From: Phaeoceros laevis
Lineage: Eukaryota > Anthocerotophyta > Anthocerotopsida > Notothyladales
DNA: 55,877 bases
Direction: 5' to 3'
Assembly: GCA_049999765.1 (NCBI GenBank)
Contig: JBNGIQ010009448.1
Coordinates: forward strand, 1-55,877
Below the pieces are notes generated by a model, which was given only the letters and a program-made list of their open reading frames with translations, was not told the DNA's origin and searched no databases. Shown piece after piece: positions 1 through 11,122 of this stretch. How positions within the stretch are numbered: the stretch's first letter is position 1; every line of letters begins with the position of its first letter. Position numbers and translations under genes: made by a program.

Positions 1-59
1 GTTAATCCTCTTCTTGTTCAGGTTAATGGTCGTCTGAATGCATACTAGCTGTGATACAG

Positions 60-657
60 GTCGAGAAAAGTGCTTCGTCTACAGCCACAGGGAAGTTGCT
101 GGATCGGCATACCGAGCCAAACCAGTGCCTGAAGGTCTCGGATTTGGTGGGGGATACGGCAATGAGAGGGTATGGGTGGATGGAGACTTTGGGTTGGTGA
201 CAGTGAGGCACCACGCACATGACCATACGTACCATTCGGGCCCACTTGTTCCAGGGCAGGTGAGCTCTAAGAAGCATGTGGCAATTGTTTCACTATGTTT
301 GTGGAGTTATTGAAACCTTACGGTATTTCTTCGTCTTTTGCTGCCCTGTGCATCCATCTTTGACAACAGGGATATGCTCCAGTCAAAGGCGAAGTGCTAG
401 AAGTTGAGGTATGGGGACTAGGGGGCAAAGCTGCACAAGAGCAACAGGAAGCATACCGGAAAAGAGAGAACCTTTTTATAGAACAACGTCGAAAGGTATG
501 GGCGACACTCTTGGCAATTGCAAAACTATCAAGAGGCATATGTTACATTTCACATGACTTGTGCGTTTGTCAGGTTGACCTGAAGGATTTCGCTATAGAA
601 AAGTCAATGTTGGAGATGATCTCGGATCCTAACAAAGTTGAGAGGGAGGAACGATAA
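60..657 (+). CDS. TLDc-domain protein, 3' end (partial)
   Basis: Three exons can be joined in frame: about 60-259, 370-495 and 574-657 (stop). All internal junctions are GT-AG and phase-compatible. The joined C-terminal piece contains a glycine-rich GFGG/NERVWVD stretch, a TVRHHAHDHTY stretch, a VEVWGLGG motif and a charged tail ending EREER. From memory of the family this matches the C-terminal half of plant TLDc-domain proteins (TBC/LysM-associated domain, linked to oxidation resistance), in which the final beta-strand reads EVWGxG. The 5' part lies outside the window, and the upstream boundary at 60 is my choice of acceptor after an in-frame stop at 35-37. The family assignment is moderately sure; the exon structure is firmer. 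An unspliced reading gives only disconnected short ORFs. Confidence 0.62.
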
Positions 658-1522
658 ATGGTGTAGAGCATGCGTCTCTAGTTCACACTCGGAGCTGCAG
701 TGAATCATGTCTTTGGTCTATTCGCCATACCCAATAGAAAGTCTTTCGCCCCGAAGATTTTTGTTTGGCTTTTGCTGCGTACCGCTTGATGCTTGATTCG
801 GGAATCACATCCTACCTGGACCTCGGAAAAGGAACATGCCACCTTATTCACATCGTTAAAACTATCCGGGCAGCAGCTGGTAGAATGTTGCCAGAATGTT
901 GGTAGAATGAGCGATGTGAAACGCGAACCAGTGTGGGGAGTAAAGGTGATTGCTGGCACAATAATAAAAGTCTCCTGGTTGACGGTGACATGTAACGTAT
1001 TGGTCGAGGTCAAGCCACAGGCTATGATAGGAGACAACGTATTGGTCGAGGTCAAGCCAGAGGCTATGATAGGAGACAATGCTAGGTGGGCTCGAACAAA
1101 CATAATCACATAAGTAAAGACGGTGACATGTAACGTATTGGTCGAAGGTCAAGCCAGAGGCTATGATAGGAGACAATGCTAGGTGGACTCGAACAAACAT
1201 AATCACATAAGTAAAGCAAGTGCTGAAGCCGATGCTGGATACATGGAAGCTGGCAAAGCTGGCAAATAGAAGTTCCTTGGAAAGAAGGAGCATCTCTCTT
1301 GGAGGTTGAGAAACTTAAAAAGCGGCCTCCAAAAGCTACTAAGGTAAGCAATATTTAGACCAATATTCCTTTGAAATCTTTCCAATGAAATTTTAAAAGC
1401 AACCAGTAGCTCGCCAAAGCAAAAATTACACTAGATTGCTTTTGCTATAGAAAAATTGGTAATGGATACACAAATTTTCAGTCCACTTACCTTTCATACT
1501 TCTTCCACATATACCAATAACC
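658..1522. other. Intergenic, 3' flank with nested repeats
   Basis: No gene recognised. The stretch contains the nested tandem repeat described separately (982-1217). Around 1216-1330 an alanine/glutamate/glycine-rich open stretch could be a decayed exon, but it has no start or splice support. From about 1370 the base composition becomes AT-rich, leading into the DUF26 gene. Confidence 0.5.
982..1217. repeat. Nested tandem repeat (42 bp inside about 138 bp)
   Basis: A 42-bp unit beginning CGTATTGGTCGAGGTCAAGC occurs at 996 and 1038, head to tail. It occurs a third time at 1134 with a one-base insertion. The larger unit, from ACGGTGACATGTAACG at 982, is repeated at 1120, and the 3' segment AACAAACATAATCACATAAG follows both the second and third copies. 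This implies two successive duplications. The first two 42-bp copies keep an open frame (42 is divisible by 3) but no gene is recognised. Confidence 0.85.
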
Positions 1523-1999
1523 ATGAAAATTGTTTGCATATTAATTGTATTGCACATACATATTCTAATCACATGTTGTGCAACTCCTAATTCAAAACCA
1601 TCGTATCTTTATTGCAAAGATAATGCTGATGCAAGCTATCAGATGTATGTTGATATTGCGATGGCATACCTTTCAGCAAGATTTCCTGAAAAATGGCCTG
1701 CACGAACTAAAGGGGGTCCCCCTGAACGCCCAGTCTTTCATTTCAGGGAGGATGATGTTATATTTGGTCCTAATACAAAGAACACACAATGTGAAGTAAA
1801 AGTATATTATAGAGGTGGTTGTCGAGAAACACCGTCAATGTTGACACTAGAGGATTGTCGTGCATGCCTTTTTGCTTTGAGTACAGAACTTAGTTTAAAA
1901 AGATGCAAGTACAAATTAAAGGGCACAGCAATTTCTCCTGATTGTATTGTTCGTTTTACAAATATACCTATGAGCCCAAGACAACCCAATTGGCCTTGA
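1523..1999 (+). CDS. Secreted single-domain DUF26 (Gnk2-like) protein
   Basis: A 158-residue ORF from ATG 1523. Residues 1-20 form a hydrophobic signal peptide. The mature part has cysteines at 31, 90, 100, 112, 115, 128 and 141, and the pattern GGC-x11-C-x2-CL, then RCKYK, then DCIVRF, matches the C-terminal half of the DUF26 / Gnk2 (stress-antifungal) domain. The canonical motif is C-x8-C-x2-C, so this copy carries three extra residues between the first two cysteines. There is one domain and no transmembrane or kinase segment, so it is a secreted DUF26 protein and not a cysteine-rich receptor kinase. Known single-domain relatives bind mannose and act in the apoplast; that function is inferred. 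The sequence is AT-richer than the neighbouring gene block. No intron is needed. Confidence 0.74.
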   Translation: MKIVCILIVLHIHILITCCATPNSKPSYLYCKDNADASYQMYVDIAMAYLSARFPEKWPARTKGGPPERPVFHFREDDVIFGPNTKNTQCEVKVYYRGGCRETPSMLTLEDCRACLFALSTELSLKRCKYKLKGTAISPDCIVRFTNIPMSPRQPNWP

Positions 2000-2877
2000 T
2001 TTCCTAGGTTGATTAATATTCTGAGCACCGAGTGTCCTCAGAATGGAAATTGACGTGTTATAGGGTCTTACAAATCGTTGCAACACTCTTCATTATGAAA
2101 CTCTTCATTGCGAAACTGCTATGAGATTAACTTTTCGTAATCAATACTCTTCATTACGAAACTGCTATGAGATTAAAGATTACAATCAATTGATCAATGA
2201 ACAATGAATCAATCAATTAAAGTATATTGTCTTTCTTATTCGTACAGTGGGCAAAGTCGTAGGGCTCCACTAACACAATACATATTCAAATATCATTATT
2301 TGAATGATGCAGTCACAAAAGCAGATATTTCATATTATGATGGAGTCCATGGCTGATATAATATAAAATATCCATGTTTCTAGGATACAAAATACCATCT
2401 ATAGTAGATTTATAATAGTGCAATAGTCCTTGACAACCATGCGACTCGGCAGAGGCCACACCGTACTTTAATGTTAGTGTTAGGGTGCCAACTCTCCCAT
2501 CCTCGTCCTCCGGGCACACATCTTCATGGTGCACATCTACACTTGAGCACCCAATCAATGCATGCACATGCATCTCCACTTGGGGGTAGCCAACCGTCCC
2601 AAGCATAGCAGAAGCACAATTTGTTGAAAATCTTAGGTTCAACAGTATGTAGCAGTAGTATTTTTATTGATTGATTGAGTGCTTTGTGTCTTGTGAGCAT
2701 AATCTTATGTATGCTCTAAATCGGTTCCATATATTTTTATTATCCATTGAGTGTTTTGTGTCTTGTGAGCATAATCTTATGTATGCTCTAAATCGGTTCC
2801 ATATATTTTTATTCCATATTATGCTGATATAGGCTCAATTATGCCCAAAATGATCTATTCGAAGTGTTGCTTACACG
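2000..2877. other. AT-rich intergenic with two tandem duplications
   Basis: No gene supported. It contains a 46-bp period duplication (CTCTTCATT...GAGATTAA at 2101 and 2147) and the 71-bp duplication listed separately. The GC-richer patch at 2450-2600 has no convincing ORF. Confidence 0.5.
2675..2813. repeat. 71-bp tandem duplication
   Basis: The segment ATTGAGTGYTTTGTGTCTTG through GGTTCCATATATTTTTATT occurs at 2675 and again at 2746, almost identical over about 65 bp. Identity this high suggests a recent duplication. It lies 5' of the small ORF at 2878. Confidence 0.85.
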
Positions 2878-3216
2878 ATGTGCCGTATTAAACTTAAAAA
2901 GCTTTGCACATTAGTCAATCACCCAAGGAGAATAAAAGCCCCCGACTATGGCTTTAAGGATGGAAGGAAGTACGTTAATATATGCTTGGGTTGCAACTTG
3001 CAAGCAGCAAACACATATATTGACATAGTCCTGAACTACCAGAAAGCTTTGGAAGATATTCAAAAGACTTTTAGCTTGCAATTCAAATTTCAAAGGGACA
3101 CACGCAAATTCACGCAATCAACCAAAACTAGGCTGTCGGGCTCTCCGCATATCTACTATTATAAAGATGCGGACCATTTGAAGTTAGACGAGGAGCCGAA
3201 AATGAGATTTTTCTAG
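2878..3216 (+). CDS. Hypothetical 112-residue protein
   Basis: ORF from ATG 2878, rich in lysine and basic residues, with no signal peptide or membrane segment. It contains a CLGCN dipeptide-cysteine pair near residue 38 and a helical-looking stretch at about 45-70. I do not recognise the family. It sits directly after a recent tandem duplication and before the CCDC47 gene. It could be a real small gene, an exon of something larger or a transposon remnant; only the open frame supports it. Confidence 0.25.
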   Translation: MCRIKLKKLCTLVNHPRRIKAPDYGFKDGRKYVNICLGCNLQAANTYIDIVLNYQKALEDIQKTFSLQFKFQRDTRKFTQSTKTRLSGSPHIYYYKDADHLKLDEEPKMRFF

Positions 3217-3440
3217 GGTTCCTTCGGTGTGGAGGTACTGTTATCAAACCAAGAGACTGATAGCCAGCACGTCATTTTTCGTCGTGCGAGGACGGAGGTT
3301 CGGATTGTGTGAGTATCCTAGTCCGCAACAGGGTACTGCTGGCCTGTGTTGAGCTTGATCTTTTTTGCTTGCCTGCACAGGTTGTAACGGCGTGGTGACT
3401 ATTCCTGAATTGAAGCAGGATGCTGAGGCTGTTAGGAACG

Positions 3441-5318
3441 ATGCAGCGGGGGCCACTGCGGCTATGGCTGCCGCGGCTGTCCCTGGAGCGGGTGTGGTGG
3501 TACTTGGCCGTGGCCTCGGTTTTGATGCTCCTGGGGCAGGAGATCGCCCGGTCTTCCACTCTCATCCTGGCTGCACAGGCTGCATCTGACTTCGAGGGCT
3601 TTGGGGATGACGGAGAGGAGCTGGAGGACGACTTGGAGCTGCACGTAGTGGTGCCCCCGCCTCTGCCGCAGCGCCGCGGCGTTGAGACTGATCGTGGTCC
3701 TCCGGCGCCTGCTGCCCAGAGCTCCCAGGATGTGGTGTCCAGGTAGAGACGGATCTAAGTGGAATGTGGATGAGTGTGTGAGTAATGGATAGTCTCCGGA
3801 ACTTAGTGCTCGGTGTTGTAATCTGCAGCGGAGGAGGATCTGATGTTGCCAGTGCGGGAGAGGTTGCTCCAGGCGAGGCGAAGGGGCGGCATGACTGGTG
3901 GGATGAGGACGAGTTCGAGGGGTTTCCCGTGGATGGATCAGGGGCGCCGGATGCTGCCGAAACTGTAGGGAGTGAAAGGGCAGGAGAAACCTCGGAACCG
4001 GGTGCAAAAGATGGCGGGAAGAGTCAGGGTAGAAGGTTTGTGGAACCCAAGGGTCCGCAATCTTACTTAGTGGAGGCTGCTGTAGCGGCATTTCTGGTAG
4101 TTTTTGGAATCACCTATTATTTGGGTAGGAAGGTGAACGAGAACATTGCCTTGAGCTGGGCAACTCAATTCGCAGCCAAGGACAGCATTTTTGACAAAAA
4201 TTTCAGTTTGCTCGGAACTGGAGATGGGGACGATTCTCCGCTGTTGCTGAAGGAGGGACAGAATGTTTTTAAGTTCTATGCTAGTGGTCGGCGTTACTGT
4301 CAGTCACTGCTTGCCACCTTGGATCTGCAGAGCCGGCACGATCTACTAGCCCGGGTATGGTATGTGGTCAGCCCCAAGAAGGACGAGCTTCTGATTGAGG
4401 TGAACATGAATGATGAGAACATGGAGCCTTTCGTCTTTGCTGTCACTCGGCGGAAGCAGGCCAAGTTGTTGCACAAGGAGTCCAGAGACCTCCAGCAGTT
4501 TGCAACTATTCTGTCCTCTTTCCACCGGAAGGCTATTTCAGATGAGGTGGCGGTGATTAGCGAGTCGCGGGAGATAGCAACCGAACTGCTGAAGGACGCA
4601 GTGATAGATCAGGTACGCGTCAAGTTAGGCTCAGTATGTTGGACGGGACAGTTCAGCTTTCCAGTAAGGCTAGGCCAGATTAAGTACTTTGTGGCAGTCT
4701 GGGTATTGACGACTGTAGTTGCTTGCCTGCAGCTGTTTGGAGACAAAGCATTTCAGAAGCATGGCAAGTACTTCGTATCATTGCATTTTACGGATCAGTA
4801 CCCTGAAGGATCTCACAGGAAGGTTCTGCAGTTTAAGTTTATCATCCCTCCCATTGAGCAGCTGGGGGATATGACACGCCTTATTTCTATTGTACCATAC
4901 TTCATTGATGTTGTGGGCCGTTTCAAGCTCAGCAAAGAGGTTTGTGGGACTTTCAACTCGGCTGAACAATCTATTGTTGTTGCACAGTGGTACTTGCTAC
5001 AGCCGCTAGTTGGTTAGTTGGCTTTAAGTGCTGTCCCTCTCGAAATATCTGGCACTCACTTGTTTGGTCGTTTCTGTCTTCAACCAGGCCTATCGTAAAG
5101 CAGAGGAAGCTCGGCTAAAAATTGCCAAGGAGATTTTGAAGGAAACTCAGAGCGTTCGGCTGGAAGCTCTTCAGAGGAAGAAGGATGAAAAACGGAAAGC
5201 TCTGGAAGATGTTGAAATTAAGCTCAGCCCTGAAGCTCTGCGCAAGCGGGAGGAGAAAGAACGTGCCCGCCAGTTGAAGAAGTCCATGCCCAAGATCAAA
5301 ATGACCAGGGCTCACTAG
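3441..5318 (+). CDS. CCDC47: CCDC47 homologue, ER PAT-complex / multipass translocon subunit
   Basis: Four exons join in frame: 3441-3742, 3829-4612, 4733-4939 and 5088-5318, giving 507 residues (animal CCDC47 is about 480). Order of features: an N-terminal hydrophobic segment (residues about 15-45) that may be a signal peptide, an acidic stretch with a FEGF repeat (DFEGFGDD, later DEFEGFP), one transmembrane helix (VAAFLVVFGITYYLG), a cytosolic DUF1682 domain containing KYFVSLHFTDQYPEG and FKFIIPPIEQ, then a highly charged coiled coil ending KIKMTRAH. The family is an ER membrane chaperone that with Asterix helps insert multipass proteins. Intron 3 (4613-4732, 120 nt) has no stop and is in phase, so retaining it would give a 40-residue insertion; I treat it as an intron because family proteins run straight from VIDQ to xFGxKAF. 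Convergent with the LPA3 gene downstream. Confidence 0.88.
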
Positions 5319-5622
5319 CTTGACTGTGTACGTAACTTGCTAAATTACCCGTGGCATTCTTCCTACAACACGGGGCTTTCGCATCGCTGATACTTTGCAT
5401 TGCTATTGTACATACACTGTCAGTAGTGTGTGAAAGCAGTGTGGTTTTACTGTGCCATCAGACCGGCTCAATTAGAGATTAGAGAAGATGCGCAGTTTCG
5501 TGTGGTCCAGGAAGAGGAAACAGGTATAGCCGAACTATTTCGTGAAAAGTCGTACGATGAAGTGTGAATGGTACACACTTGTGTGCCCTCTGAAGGTTAT
5601 TCAGACGTGAACAACAAAATTC
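5319..5622. other. Convergent intergenic spacer
   Basis: This is the spacer between the stop codons of the CCDC47 gene (+) and the LPA3 gene (-), presumably holding both 3' UTRs and polyadenylation signals. No ORF or repeat of note. Confidence 0.5.
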
Positions 5623-8141
5623 TCAGCTTCGCCATTGTGAGCTCTCCTCTTGACTCTCGTCGTCCTCCCACCATGTTGAAGTCTGGCAGATATTAAGGAA
5701 CATTCCTAATGAGATGGAGCCGGAAGAGAAAGTGAAATGAAAGTAAGCAGCTCTGATGGCAGCACCTTGTAGCCTCGTCGAAGGAAAGCTAGGGTCTTGT
5801 TTTCCTCTTGCAAGCCAATGGCTGTTAGCAGTTCCTCCTTTGTCTGCAAATGTGAGTTTAGGAGAGACTGAACAGGACTCTGTGACAGGAAATGCCACAT
5901 GGCAAACCGAGGAGTTCCCACATCTACTGACCTGGCCAAGCGTGAATCGCTTGTTTGCTTCAGCGACGCAAGCATACGACCCGTCTCCTTGCTTTAGCAT
6001 AACCTGCCATGGCCCTGTCCCCAAAGCAAGCCATTGGATGAGGATCGAGGACCAATATTCATGACCTTGTACACCTAAAAGTGGGTTCATCGGGTGCACC
6101 TGGATATTGTCGTAGTAAGGCACCACTGTAGTTCAAAATGAAGGGTGCTACAGCAATGCTCTGAACAAAGCAACAACAATTAGTTCTGTGTCGATAGCCA
6201 TTTGAACTCACAGAAAAGAGAATTGTACTACACCTTTGAATAATCACGCGTGCGAATGTAAAACACGGGCAGGAACTTGGAAAGGAAGCGGTACTGCAAC
6301 TCCTTCCCAGGAAACCCAAACAAACCAAGATCTGCTCTGCAGAACAGTCCAGCAAAAGCTGTCAATCCAAATCATTCGAAAAAGAGCTGTGCTTATTGCA
6401 ACCATTGGATATCGAACACCATTATTGGCTGGACTGCTCATCTACCTCAATGTTTCCAGCTCCAGATTAAAGAGCACTACCGGAGTGTTTGCACCAAGCG
6501 TTTTCTGCAGAAAACATCAGTGACCACAGATCCGAAGAACCGTGTTCTAGGATAAGATAACTGGTGGTGAAACATTTAGCAAAAACTTCACTTACAGTGA
6601 ACTGCTCGACAGCTGGGAGGTCTGTTGTGCTGCAGTTTATGATGATGTATAAAGAAGGGGTTTCCGTCGGTTGAAACCTATCTGGTGCAAGGAATTGAAG
6701 ACAATACAAAAAATTAAAAAACACTGCAGATAAACCGGAGTAGTCACGGCTAGCCCTTATAGCCCTTTCATTTGCTGCGAGTGTGGTCTAGTGCCCGTTA
6801 CACACTATAAATCGGAGGTCTATCTATCTAGCCAAATGAAGTCTTGGACCAACAATACAGCGAAATTAAGTGGATGAGTTCTAACCGTCCACGTTCTCCC
6901 CAAAATCAAGATCAAGAGCATTTCGCAGGGATGCAAAAATCCCCTTGCTACCACTGCCTGGTGCATCTTCCAAGGTCCCAAAGCTGATACCACTTGTCTG
7001 ATCAACATAACATCCAAATATTATCACAACATTCGGGATAGCAATAGGACAAAGAGCGTAGTACTGGCTGGTCCTATACAGGCACTTGCCAAGTCAAGGG
7101 CAGAGCCAAACACTCGTGAAGCTCGTCTCCTCTCTGGTCTATCAGGAAAAACCTACTTAGAACCACCAAAGATACGGTATGTCAGTTGCACAGACAAGAA
7201 GCAATCATAACCATAGACTATATAGAAGAAAAAATCAAGCTGCAGAAGGAGTGAACTTAAGTACTTGTATTTAAAGACCAAGGTAGACTAGTTGACACTC
7301 ACAATCTGAGATATTGTACCCCTGGCATCATGCAGCTTTCGGGCTAGAGCGATAGCTAACTGTATGTTCGCATCAATGAACTCGTCTGAGGCTCCCTGTT
7401 AACCCAGTTGCAAAGACCAGAGCTGCATTATTAACAGGTATGGGAGATCTGAATCATTTCCACATTTACAAGAGCTATCTCAATGCAGCTGTTCAAAGAG
7501 TGTAAAAAAGCAGTAGGTCAGTGCACCTTGTACCCAGACACGCTGCTTGGCAAAGGACTGCGCACAGTACATGAGCAGAAGTCAGCATCCTGCACCATCA
7601 CAGAATTAAAGGTAGGAGGTCTTGGGAGGCATGTCCTAGAGTCAATCCAACTTACGGGAAATCAATTTCCACTCGTTGCTTCTCCTCGTCCAATGCAAAA
7701 GCAAGTGCTTTGGCGGCATCTGAGCTTCCCTCCGAGCAAATGAATCCAGCATTCAGCAAGATTTATCATGCAGCAGTGAAAGAATTCCGAGACAATGTCG
7801 TGTTTTTACAGCATTGAAAATCTTAACGTACCAGCTACAATCACATCATACGACGATGGCTTGTACAAAGCCACTCCTGAATAGGGATCGCTGCTTGCTG
7901 TCGCCTGCGTGCCTCCCTTAGAAGCATGGCTCACAGTGGTCAAACCCAAACCAAAGGAATCGCTCTCCAGACCTGCCCCTCTGGCACGTCCGAATACTGA
8001 AAGAGTCCTCGGAGCTCCATTCGAGTCGAGTCTGGCAGCGCAGCTTGCCGAGGACCGCAAACAGCAGTTCACAAATGCTTGCTGCTGTTGAATATCTGAG
8101 AAGGAGGGCAGGAGAGAGCAGACAGTTGCCTCTAGAGCCAT
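5623..8141 (-). CDS. LPA3: LPA3-like chloroplast photosystem II assembly factor (DUF1995)
   Basis: Thirteen exons on the minus strand (plus coordinates, 5' to 3'): 8141-7832, 7719-7656, 7557-7527, 7395-7303, 7152-7090, 6997-6886, 6681-6596, 6504-6446, 6336-6234, 6160-6100, 6014-5932, 5843-5766, 5682-5623. Every junction is in phase, giving 400 residues. The first ~60 residues are Ser/Ala/Arg-rich, as in a plastid transit peptide. The rest is DUF1995: [111 protein letters not shown], and the terminal TSTWWEDD...SSQWRS. These fit LOW PSII ACCUMULATION 3, which works with LPA2 in inserting CP43. Exon 3 is only 31 nt, and the intron at 6998-7089 uses a GC donor (GCAAGT). The start is the first ATG of the transit-like exon. 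Confidence 0.92.
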
Positions 8142-8310
8142 TTCTGCTCTTCCTGACCACTTTTCACTGAAGTGCGTCCGTCCAGATCTTGAAAAGTTCG
8201 AACCTCGACTCGACCGGAATCCAACCGTGGTTGTGTCTCTTTGTGGTCCCTTGATTTCTTAGGGCGGTCGGGTACTCCGCACTATCCATTGTGGCAGTGC
8301 TGGGATTTCG
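8142..8310. promoter_or_regulatory. Short divergent intergenic region LPA3 / PPR-SMR
   Basis: Only 169 bp separate the predicted start codons of two divergently transcribed organelle-protein genes, so 5' UTRs and a shared (bidirectional) promoter must fit here, unless either gene has an unseen upstream exon. I see no clear TATA box. Confidence 0.45.
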
Positions 8311-11122
8311 ATGCTGGCAGCATGGAATCTTGGCCGTGGCACCCGGGTGAGATGGCTCTGGCTCTGCAACGCTCTAGGTTCCCAGGCAAATCCAGCTGGT
8401 CTGTTTGTTGCAGGTGTGGTAAATGGTTTTGTCAGGAGTTACAATGAGGCCTCAGCCACTGTAAACTGCGAGCCCAGCTCTGGAGGGGATGCGACAGAGA
8501 AGGCCTCTGAGGAAAACTCTCGAGCTCAGCGGATTAGGATGAGAGAACAAGCCAAGAACAGGCTTGTGCTGGATATCCTTAGCTTAGCGGACGGAAATTC
8601 TGTGGAATCTGTACTCGATAACTGGATGAAGCAGCAAACAGCATCTGACGAACAGCATTTGCAAGTGTCATCTGTCCATAATCCCACACTGGTGCGCACA
8701 TTGCATGGTGTAATTCAGGATTTGGCGCAACAGGGGTTGGCCGAGCCTGCCTGGCAGGTCTTTCATTGGATGGAGCTCGGGGGATGGTGTATCAGAGATC
8801 CGCATATCTACACAACCATGATAAAGATCTTTGGTAATTCGTTTTCTGTGGATTCGATGGAGAGGTTGTATGCAAGCTTGGATGATTCTATGGTGAAGAA
8901 GGATACTGCTTTGCTCAATGCTTTACTCTCTGCTCGGAGCAGGGCAGGGCGAGTTGAGGCTGTTGTCCAGCTTTTCCATAAGATGGAGGAGATGTCGGGT
9001 AAGCGGGACCGGGTGACTTACAATACCATGATGGACATTTGCGTGAAGATTGGCACAGGACTTGGGACTGTTGTGCATCTTTTCAAGCAAATGTGCGAGG
9101 GGGGAATACAACCAGATATCATTTCTTACAACATATTGTTGTCGGCATGCGTCGCTGGACAGCATGTGAAAGAAGCTATGCATGCATACAACATCCTTAG
9201 GAAACGGGGGTTCAAACCAACGGTGGTCACATACACTACGCTGCTACGCGTGCATGCCAGTGCTGGTGAGTGTTACAATCTGTTCGATGAGGTGATGACT
9301 GCAGCTTTGGTGGCTGTTCTGTCATATCAACTGTCTTTTTCTTGTGTGAAACTGGCATATCGACTAGCAGAGAGTGGTGTGAGCAGGCAGGCATTTCCTT
9401 CCATCTTCTGTCTAAGCTAGTGTTTGATTCTTGGAAAAATGGCTTTGTCAGGTCCTGTCTGACAGCACAATAGAGATTCACTAATTCAGCCCTGCCTGGG
9501 CTGCTGTGAAACTGTAGGGGGGTGCCGTGAAGCATTAAAAATCTATGCAGAGATGGTGTCTCGAGGGTGCCGGCCCAGTGCTGTCACCTTCAATTCTCTA
9601 ATTAGTGCTTGTGCACGTGAGGGTCTTGCTGAGGAAGCGGAGAGCATTTTTGAGGGCATGGGCGAATTTGACGTGGAGCCTGACATTGTCACCTTCAACT
9701 CTATGATGGACATGTACACCAACCAGGGTAACTACTCTGGAGCGGAGCAGCTTATGGAGAGGATGACGGTAGCTGGGTTGCAGCCTAATGTTGTAACTTA
9801 CACGACTCTCATGTCCAGCTATAAGGCTGTGGGGGCCACGGAAAAGGTGCTAGACGAACTGAAATGCAATCTACACACTTCATGTTGTATTACTGTGAAA
9901 CTGGAGGCTTTTGTCACCTAGAAATGGATGTCAATTCTAAGTGTGGTGCGTCATTGTGCAGGTCCTTAGTATATACGACTCTGTAAAAGAATCAAGAACG
10001 CTATGTAATGTTTTGACATTCACAGAGGCTGTGGACGCGTGTGTAAAGTGTGGCCGGATTTCCAGAGTTTCTGAGATTCTGTCTGAAATGAAAGCAGGTG
10101 GCTATGAACCAAGCGTGGTTACATGCGGCGTGATTCTTTCAGCTCTTGCAGCTCCAGCCAGAAGTGAAGAGGATATCAAAACTCTTCTGGATTCCTTTCG
10201 TTGCTTTGGGAGCCAACTGGTGCAGACCTGTATTGCAATGCTGTTGAATGCAATGGATGATGATGAGGTATTAGGGACTGACTCATCAACCTTTTTACGG
10301 GAGACACAGCGTTTTGTTCATCTGAGACTCAATTTCTCTGGGTTGTTGTGGTTTCCTTTGCAGGTTCTTAACCACTCGAAGAACCTCTCGGGGTTACTAG
10401 ACCTGGACTGCAAGAAAACACGAGTCATTGTCTTTACTGCTCTTGTGGATGCGCTGTGGACGTTTGGTTTGCGGCGACGAGGAGCACTTGTCCTGGGATA
10501 TGCCATGAAGGAAGGTATTGTTGATGACATCTGTGTTCTTTCTCCACCTGAGTGGAAGTTGGACATGCGGGGCCTTTCAGCAGGTGGTGCTCTGGTTGCC
10601 CTTTACCAGTGGATGTCCCACTTGTCCCAAATAGCTGTACACTTTGCCAGGACCAAGCAACAAGACGTAGTATCCGATGGCAGCTGGGAAGAGCAAGCAG
10701 ATGTAACTGCAGAGCGTCCAGAGCAGGAAGGCCTCGTAGGTTCCGTAGATTCTTACTCAGATGCTGATTACAGCTTTGAGATTATATTACCTCTCCTGCC
10801 TACATCCTGGCAGGACACAAGTAGTTACCCCCCAAGGGTGTTTAGGATACCTTCACCAGGCCCCCTTCAGAATGATGCTCCTGGTTCCCCGAGGTTAGTT
10901 ACTGTGATAAGTGGATGGGGAAAGCTGAGCAAGCAGCAGGGAGTCTCCCAGGTGAAGGCTGTGATAGAGAGGGAGCTGATGAAGCTGAAGGCCCCATTCC
11001 AACCTTCGGCAGATTCAGGTCGATGGGTGGCCCGGTTTGAGGCTTTGATGTACTGGCTCTTGAGGCCTCAAACTCTTGACAGGATGGCTCTATTCGACGC
11101 ACCCAGAAATCTTAACTCATGA
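8311..11122 (+). CDS. P-class PPR-SMR protein, predicted organellar
   Basis: Four exons join in phase: 8311-9265, 9518-9846, 9962-10267, 10364-11122 (782 residues). Residues about 120-500 are P-type pentatricopeptide repeats (VTYNTMMDICVK, DIISYNILLSACV, AVTFNSLISACAREG, DIVTFNSMMDMYT, NVVTYTTLMSSYK). From residue 594 the C-terminus is SMR-like: WKLDMRGLSAGGALVAL, then VTVISGWGKLSKQQGVS, then a Trp/Leu-rich end. In typical SMR domains the first motif is LDxH and the second TGxG; here His is replaced by Arg and Thr by Ser, so nuclease activity may be lost. PPR-SMR proteins (GUN1, pTAC2, SVR7 group) act in plastid or mitochondrial gene expression; which one this resembles I cannot say. Intron 3 is in frame without stop, so its retention would be silent to ORF finders. 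It starts only about 170 bp from the start of LPA3 (divergent). Confidence 0.82.

Noticed and set aside
3272-4091. Long minus-strand frames over the CCDC47 first exons
   Set aside because: Shadows of the GC-rich CCDC47 coding exons on the plus strand.
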